From Knoellia sinensis KCTC 19936 (GTDB lineage Bacteria > Actinomycetota > Actinomycetes > Actinomycetales > Dermatophilaceae), in contig NZ_AVPJ01000003.1 in NCBI RefSeq assembly GCF_000768705.1, positions 124,001 to 188,000 on the forward strand: a stretch of DNA of 64,000 nt. Direction: 5' to 3'. Positions 59,716-64,000 of this stretch are shown in pieces. Below the pieces are notes generated by a model. That model did no database searches and was not told the DNA's origin. It was given only the letters and a program-made list of their open reading frames with translations. The first letter of the stretch is position 1, and the number at the start of each line of letters is the position of its first letter. The translations under genes and the position numbers were made by a program.

Positions 59716-60258
59716 ATGACCGACTCCCAGGATGCGCGCCCGGAGACAGAGCTGGCCGACACGACCGAGGCGGACGAACGAGTTCTGGCGTTCTGGGAAC
59801 GTGCCCGGCCACACGCGATCCGCGGTGTCGTCCCGGCCTACATGGGACCGTCACCGCTGGAGTCGGTGACACCGCCCGCGTGGTCGTTCGGAGCGACCCC
59901 GGAGCACGCCGACGAGCTGCTCGATCTCGTGCTCGCCGGGACCAAGACCGCCACGTCCGGAGCCCTGTGGGACTACGAAGCCGAGGACGAGCCCCTGCCC
60001 GAGGTGGGGACCCTGAGCATCGTCCTCGATGCTTCCGGGACACCCCGTGCACTCCTCGAGACGACCGACGTGCAGGTCGTGCCCTTCGACGAGGTGGACG
60101 AGGAGTTCGCCCGCCTCGAGGGTGAGGGCGACCTGTCCCTGGCCCACTGGCGTCGAGTGCACGAGGAGTTCTTCACCGAGGTGGCCGACCACGACCGCGG
60201 CTTCGCCCAGGACATGCCCGTGGTCTGCGAGCAGTTCCGCGTGGTCTACACGGACTGA
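59716..60258 (+). CDS. ASCH domain protein
   Basis: 180 residues from ATG 59716. The ASCH fold (RNA/nucleotide-associated) is seen as AGTKTATSGALWDYEAEDEP, the beta-barrel GTLSIVLDASGTPRALLETT and SLAHWRRVHEEFF. It is divergent from the alcohol dehydrogenase gene and convergent with the SpeE-like gene, 19 bases away. Confidence 0.85.
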   Translation: MTDSQDARPETELADTTEADERVLAFWERARPHAIRGVVPAYMGPSPLESVTPPAWSFGATPEHADELLDLVLAGTKTATSGALWDYEAEDEPLPEVGTLSIVLDASGTPRALLETTDVQVVPFDEVDEEFARLEGEGDLSLAHWRRVHEEFFTEVADHDRGFAQDMPVVCEQFRVVYTD

Positions 60259-60277
60259 GCGCGCCGAGCTGGTTGGC

Positions 60278-61891
60278 TCAGTAGCCCTGCCAGTTGCCCT
60301 GTCGCTCAAGGATGGTCGGCTCGAGCAGCGTCGAGGGCGAGAGCGGCATGGCGGCGCGGTCCTTCGGGAAGGTCTGGGCCGCCTCGAGAGTGTCCGCATC
60401 GAGGAACCGCGTGGTGGGTGCGTCCGCCGGCATCCGCAGCTCCGGGGCCGGTCCGTGCGTCGCGAGGAAGAATCCCCAGTCACCGAACGACGGAACGTCC
60501 ACGTGGTATGCCGTGGGGCTCAGTCCCGCTGCCCGCAGCGACGCCGCTGTGGTCCAGTACGCCTCGGGCGCGAAGTAGGGCGACCCCGCCTGGACGACGA
60601 CGCGACCGCCGGGGGCGAGTGCCCGCCGGACGAGCCCGTAGGTCTCGACCGAGTACAGCTTCGCGGTCGCCACGTCGTCGGCGTCGGGCATGTCGGCGAT
60701 GACGACATCGAACTCTTGCTGGTTCGCGCGGAGCCACGCGAAGGCGTCGGCGTGGACCACGTGCAGGCGCGGGTCGGCGAACGCGTCGTCGTTGAGAGTG
60801 CGCAGGGTCGGGTCCTGACGGGCGAGTCGGACGACGGCCGGGTCGAGGTCGACCAGCGTCACGGACGCCACATCGTCGTAGCCCAGGAGTTCACGGGCAG
60901 CCAGGCCGTCTCCGCCGCCGAGCACGAGGGCCCTCTGCCGCCGCCCGGACATCGCCGGGTGCACGAGTGCCTCGTGATAGCGGTATTCGTCCACCGAGGA
61001 GAACTGCAGGTCGCCGTTCAGGAACAGCCGGGTGTCCTTGCCCTTCATGCTGCGCGTCACGACGATCTCCTGGTACGCGCTGCGCTCCGAGTGCACGACC
61101 GGGTCTCGGAAGATGCGCTGCCGAGCCGTCGCCTCGAACGTCGACGCCAGACCGGCGAGGGCGAGCAGGGTCGCAAGGGTCAGGACCAGTGCGCCGGCCA
61201 CAAGCACGCGGGCCCGCCGACCTATGGACGTCCGAAAGAGGCCCAAGGTGACCGCGGCGCCGGCGGCTGCGTTGACCGCCCCGACCACGAGAGTGCCCTC
61301 GAGCAACCCGAGCCATGGCAGCAGGACGAAGGGGAAGGCCATTCCGCCCACGAGCGCCCCGACGTAGTCCGCCGCGAAGAGGTCGGCCACCGCCGACGAG
61401 GCTTCCTGACGTCGGATCCGCTGGAGCAGGGTCATGAGCAGCGGAATCTCGGCACCGATGAGGAGGCCGATCGCGAGCGCAAGAACGACGAGCATCGGCT
61501 GGTAGAGCGACCACCACGCGAACGCGGCATAGAGGACCAGGACGCTGGTGCCACCGACCAGGGCAAGCACGATCTCGACGGCGGCGAAAGCGACCGCAGC
61601 ATGCCGGGTCAGCGGCTTGGCAGCCAGGGATCCGATGCCCATCGCGAAGACCATGAGCGCCAGGACGACCGACGCCTGCGTGATGGTGTTGCCGAGCAGG
61701 TAGGACCCGAGCGCAACGAGCGCCAACTCGTAGACGAGGCCACAGGCGGCGCAGACGAACACCGCCGCGAGCACCAGTGAGCGCCGCAGCCGTGCGCGAC
61801 CGCTGAGCCGACCGCCCGCGGGGCCGCCAGGGGCTTCCGGGGCGTCGTCGTTGTGCGCGTCGGCGCGGTCGTTGACGAGGTTGGCGCTCAC
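60278..61891 (-). CDS. Membrane polyamine aminopropyltransferase (spermidine synthase-like)
   Basis: 537 residues. The N-terminal half is a membrane domain with about seven to eight hydrophobic segments, starting LVLAAVFVCAACGLVYELAL. The C-terminal half is a spermidine-synthase fold with LVLGGGDGLAARELLGYDDV as the SAM loop, SVTLVDLDPAVVRLA, and DMPDADDVATAKLYS in place of the usual D-x-x-DP, so substrate may differ. Membrane-fused SpeE proteins are known. Last gene of a five-gene operon with DUF350, lipoprotein, DUF2617 and DUF4178. Confidence 0.85.
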   Translation of the reverse strand: MSANLVNDRADAHNDDAPEAPGGPAGGRLSGRARLRRSLVLAAVFVCAACGLVYELALVALGSYLLGNTITQASVVLALMVFAMGIGSLAAKPLTRHAAVAFAAVEIVLALVGGTSVLVLYAAFAWWSLYQPMLVVLALAIGLLIGAEIPLLMTLLQRIRRQEASSAVADLFAADYVGALVGGMAFPFVLLPWLGLLEGTLVVGAVNAAAGAAVTLGLFRTSIGRRARVLVAGALVLTLATLLALAGLASTFEATARQRIFRDPVVHSERSAYQEIVVTRSMKGKDTRLFLNGDLQFSSVDEYRYHEALVHPAMSGRRQRALVLGGGDGLAARELLGYDDVASVTLVDLDPAVVRLARQDPTLRTLNDDAFADPRLHVVHADAFAWLRANQQEFDVVIADMPDADDVATAKLYSVETYGLVRRALAPGGRVVVQAGSPYFAPEAYWTTAASLRAAGLSPTAYHVDVPSFGDWGFFLATHGPAPELRMPADAPTTRFLDADTLEAAQTFPKDRAAMPLSPSTLLEPTILERQGNWQGY

Positions 61892-61903
61892 GGCAAGGAC
61901 TCG

Positions 61904-62335
61904 TCAGCTGATCGCGGCGGCGACGATCAGCGCGACCGAGATGTGTGAGCTCGCGCCCACGATCGCCGCAGGGTGCCGTTCGTGGTCGGTGACCAGGTCG
62001 CCGAGTCGGCCGGGCGTGAACGCGTCGATGACGAGGAAGCAGACAGCCATGAGCGCGAGGCCGATCAGCCCGTAGACACCCGTCGAGATGAGGCCTTCGG
62101 CGAGCCCGTCATAGCTGGATCGGATTGCAGTCACGACGATGATGGCGACCGCGAGCATGTTCGACGCGAGCAGGACGGCTGCGTTGTTGTTGCGCTTGTC
62201 CCAGATGAGCTCGCGCAGGCTGCCGGGCGTCAGGGCGTCCACCACGCCATACCCGGCGGCCATCAGCAGCAGGCCGATCGCGCCGAATGCAGCGATCGCT
62301 CCGGCGTCGTACAGCAGATCTCCAGCGTCCATCAT
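61904..62335 (-). CDS. DUF350 membrane protein
   Basis: 143 residues, two tandem DUF350 (YjfL-type) units of two membrane segments each, with VVDALTPGSLRELI and VIDAFTPGRLGDLV as the repeated turn. Ten bases upstream of the SpeE-like gene. This family commonly accompanies polyamine-type enzymes. Confidence 0.87.
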   Translation of the reverse strand: MMDAGDLLYDAGAIAAFGAIGLLLMAAGYGVVDALTPGSLRELIWDKRNNNAAVLLASNMLAVAIIVVTAIRSSYDGLAEGLISTGVYGLIGLALMAVCFLVIDAFTPGRLGDLVTDHERHPAAIVGASSHISVALIVAAAIS

Positions 62336-62401
62336 GTGCGTGCCTCTCAGGTGTGTCGTGCGGTGTCGAAGGGTTGACGAAAAGGTGTGGGGAGCGGCGA
62401 A

Positions 62402-62635
62402 CTACTTGCCGAAGCCGGAGCCGCCACCGCGAATCCGGCTGCCGCCGGAGCCGTAGTAGCTCCTGCTGCCGTCGCGGTCGCAGGCCTCACGCGCCTGCGC
62501 GTCGGACGGCGTGACGCCCGTGAGGGTGCGTTGGTGCTCTTTGTAGCCCTGCATGCATTCCTCGTCGTCGCCACACCCCGTGAGCAGGGTCGCCGTGGTG
62601 AGGGCGACGAGCAGGGTGGTCAGCGGGCGTCTCAT
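62402..62635 (-). CDS. Small lipoprotein
   Basis: 77 residues. Signal peptide MRRPLTTLLVALTTATLLTG with lipobox LLTGC, then a short EECMQGYKEHQRTLTG part and a Ser/Gly-rich tail (GSGGSRIRGGGSGFGK). ATGA overlap with the DUF2617 stop. Function unknown; likely an envelope component of the operon. Confidence 0.75.
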   Translation of the reverse strand: MRRPLTTLLVALTTATLLTGCGDDEECMQGYKEHQRTLTGVTPSDAQAREACDRDGSRSYYGSGGSRIRGGGSGFGK

Positions 62636-63192
62636 GAGGACTCCTCCGGGTGAGTGGGGTGGTTGGGGTGCGCCTCGTGGCCGACGGGTCGGACACGAGT
62701 GCGGGTCTGCACGACTTGGCCGTGCTGGGGGTAGACGTGCCAGGTGGTCCATCGAGCCCCGCCGTCGGGTGTCGGCTCGGCGTGCAGTGCGGTGACTGCG
62801 TGGTGGTCGCCGGGGAAGCACGCTGTGAGCGCGCCGGGGCGGCCCCGGAGGCCTTCCATGAGGGCGTCGACGCGGGCGCGCAGGGGCCCTGCCGCGAGTT
62901 CCTCCACTTGCGTCGTCAACTCGTACACCCACGGCGCGCCGGCAACCTGGGTACGCACCCCTGGCCTGGGCAGGGGCTCCCCCCGGCCGGGCACGTACGC
63001 CACCGTTTCGATCAGGGCGGGCATTCCGGGTCCGTCGAGCACCACTTGGTGAGAGGCACCGAGAATGCGCATTTCCAGCGGTAGGCCGACGGGACGGCGG
63101 GTCGCGACGGCCGGCAGTTCGCCGTGTGCGAGGGACCAGCGCAGGTCCTCGGCGCGGGTGTCGAGGTAGGGCAGGTCAAGATCGTGGTGCAT
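62632..63192 (-). CDS. DUF2617 family protein
   Basis: 186 residues from ATG 63192 (MHHDLDLPYLDTRAEDLRW). The family pattern is seen as EMRILGASHQVVL and LTACFPGDHHAVTAL. Cytosolic, function unknown. It overlaps both neighbours (17 bases with DUF4178, 4 bases with the lipoprotein gene). Confidence 0.8.
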   Translation of the reverse strand: MHHDLDLPYLDTRAEDLRWSLAHGELPAVATRRPVGLPLEMRILGASHQVVLDGPGMPALIETVAYVPGRGEPLPRPGVRTQVAGAPWVYELTTQVEELAAGPLRARVDALMEGLRGRPGALTACFPGDHHAVTALHAEPTPDGGARWTTWHVYPQHGQVVQTRTRVRPVGHEAHPNHPTHPEESS

Positions 63193-63667
63193 CGTCGCCC
63201 TCCCGGAAGGCCCTGACCGCCGCGGCCGGCAGAGCGCGACCCGTGCTGACGTCCCACGGGAGCGTCCCGAACCGCTCGAACGACAGACGGTCGTCCTTGT
63301 GGCGGTAGTCCGCGTACTCACACCGCCCGGATGGCCCGTAGGGCGTACGCCCCTCGGTCAGGTACTCGGCCTCCCCCTTCTCGCGCCGCGTCCAGCGCCG
63401 CCCATCGACCCGCATCCAGCGGCCGTCCGGCTGCGTCACCTGCACGGTGAGGTCCGGGCGCGGAGTCCACAGCCTGACGGTGAGCTGACCCTCGTCGTCC
63501 TCGACCGACAGCCACTGACCGCCGAGTCCGGCGCCCTGGAGCAGGTGCTCGGACCACACGAAGCCGTCCTGCCTGAGCCATACGGAGCCGACGACAGTGG
63601 CCGAGGTCTCGGCCACGTGGACGACGAAACCGGGCTCGAGGTCGACGAGGGGCACAGTGGTGCGCAT
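63176..63667 (-). CDS. DUF4178 family protein
   Basis: 163 residues from ATG 63667 (MRTTVPLVDLEPGFVV). WSEHLL, QWLSVEDDEGQLTVRLWTP and PSGRCEYADYRHKDDRLSFE follow the DUF4178 pattern. First gene of the operon; the 180-base gap upstream holds its promoter. Such families occur with DUF350 and polyamine enzymes in envelope-stress contexts. Confidence 0.8.
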   Translation of the reverse strand: MRTTVPLVDLEPGFVVHVAETSATVVGSVWLRQDGFVWSEHLLQGAGLGGQWLSVEDDEGQLTVRLWTPRPDLTVQVTQPDGRWMRVDGRRWTRREKGEAEYLTEGRTPYGPSGRCEYADYRHKDDRLSFERFGTLPWDVSTGRALPAAAVRAFREGDDAPRS

Positions 63668-63847
63668 GGTTCCTTCGCTGGTCGGTGGGGAGGGCCAGGG
63701 GTCAGACCCCTCCACCAGCAGGTGGCGCCTCCCCCGGCCCGGAATACTAGACGGGAACCGTCACCGACCCGCGAGGTTGTCCCCAACCACCGCTCGGGAA
63801 CGTCACAGGACGCAGGGAAGCTTCGCTGCGTTGTGTGAAGTGTGCGA

Positions 63848-64000
63848 TCACAGGTCGGCCAGCGCGGTCCAGGCTTCCACGAGCGATGGCCCGTACCACG
63901 TGATCAAGCGTCCGTTGACCAAGCGAGTTGCGGTGCGGGAGAACGCTTCTGGCCCGTCACCCTCCGTGAAGACATACGGCTCGTCGGGCAGCAGCACGAG
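63848..64000 (-). CDS. Helical-backbone metal/cobalamin receptor, 3' end
   Basis: Only the last 50 residues are in the window: LVLLPDEPYVFTEGDGPEAF, VNGRLITWYGPSLVEAWTAL, then stop. This resembles the C-terminus of BtuF-like cobalamin/metal-binding receptors. Its 5' end lies beyond 64000. Confidence 0.6.
   Translation of the reverse strand, partial: LVLLPDEPYVFTEGDGPEAFSRTATRLVNGRLITWYGPSLVEAWTALADL

Overview
The window is a GC-rich actinobacterial chromosome segment. Gene order, heavy use of TTG/GTG starts, ATGA/GTGA stop-start overlaps and the protein sequences suggest a non-mycolate actinomycete of the Micrococcales, perhaps Intrasporangiaceae (Knoellia/Janibacter/Tetrasphaera-like). That placement is inference. 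Nearly all genes up to about 52 kb lie on the minus strand, so the transcriptional order runs from right to left.

Layout by coordinate. 1-2.6 kb: a partial LLM flavin oxidoreductase, map and an NADPH:FMN reductase. 2.7-16 kb: the S10-spc ribosomal superoperon (rpsJ, rplC, rplD, rplW, rplB, rpsS, rplV, rpsC, rplP, rpmC, rpsQ, rplN, rplX, rplE, rpsN, rpsH, rplF, rplR, rpsE, rpmD, rplO, secY, adk). An AbiEi/endonuclease-like gene and the FMN reductase separate adk from map. 16.5-22 kb: a frameshifted hypothetical gene and the str operon (rpsL, rpsG, fusA, tuf). 22-30 kb: a GNAT gene, rpoC and rpoB. 31-32 kb: rplL and rplJ. 32-44 kb: an LprG-like lipoprotein and a complete 11-gene Mce import operon (ATPase, two YrbE permeases, MceA-F, two Mce-associated proteins) lying between rplJ and rplA. 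44-47 kb: rplA, rplK, nusG, secE, tRNA-Trp. 47-52 kb: an alpha/beta hydrolase and an ECF sigma / zinc-finger anti-sigma / ABC exporter operon. 52-56 kb, mostly plus strand: an AspT-type aminotransferase, a DUF5709 protein, adenosine deaminase and a small HTH protein. 56-58.5 kb: murB with two MaoC-like dehydratase genes, rpmG, tRNA-Met and tRNA-Thr. 58.6-60.3 kb: a zinc alcohol dehydrogenase and an ASCH protein. 60.3-63.7 kb: a membrane spermidine-synthase-like / DUF350 / lipoprotein / DUF2617 / DUF4178 operon. The window ends in the 3' end of a cobalamin/metal-binding receptor gene.

The core is the transcription and translation machinery of a fast-expressed locus, with protein export (SecY, SecE) and adenylate kinase. 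The Mce operon inserted in it should import lipids or other hydrophobic substrates through the envelope.

The least explained signals are non-coding. (1) The octamer CGGCATAC or its complement GTATGCCG occurs about 37 times by eye. About half of these are intergenic, often as facing pairs in both arms of perfect hairpins between ribosomal and RNA polymerase genes, much like DNA-uptake or other genome-signature words. (2) Three 61-bp inverted repeats sit downstream of three neighbouring genes and show compensatory base changes. (3) A 51-bp palindromic element is repeated in frame inside a Mce-associated protein. (4) Ribosomal protein L4 carries a C-terminal extension of about 135 residues ending in a small separate domain.
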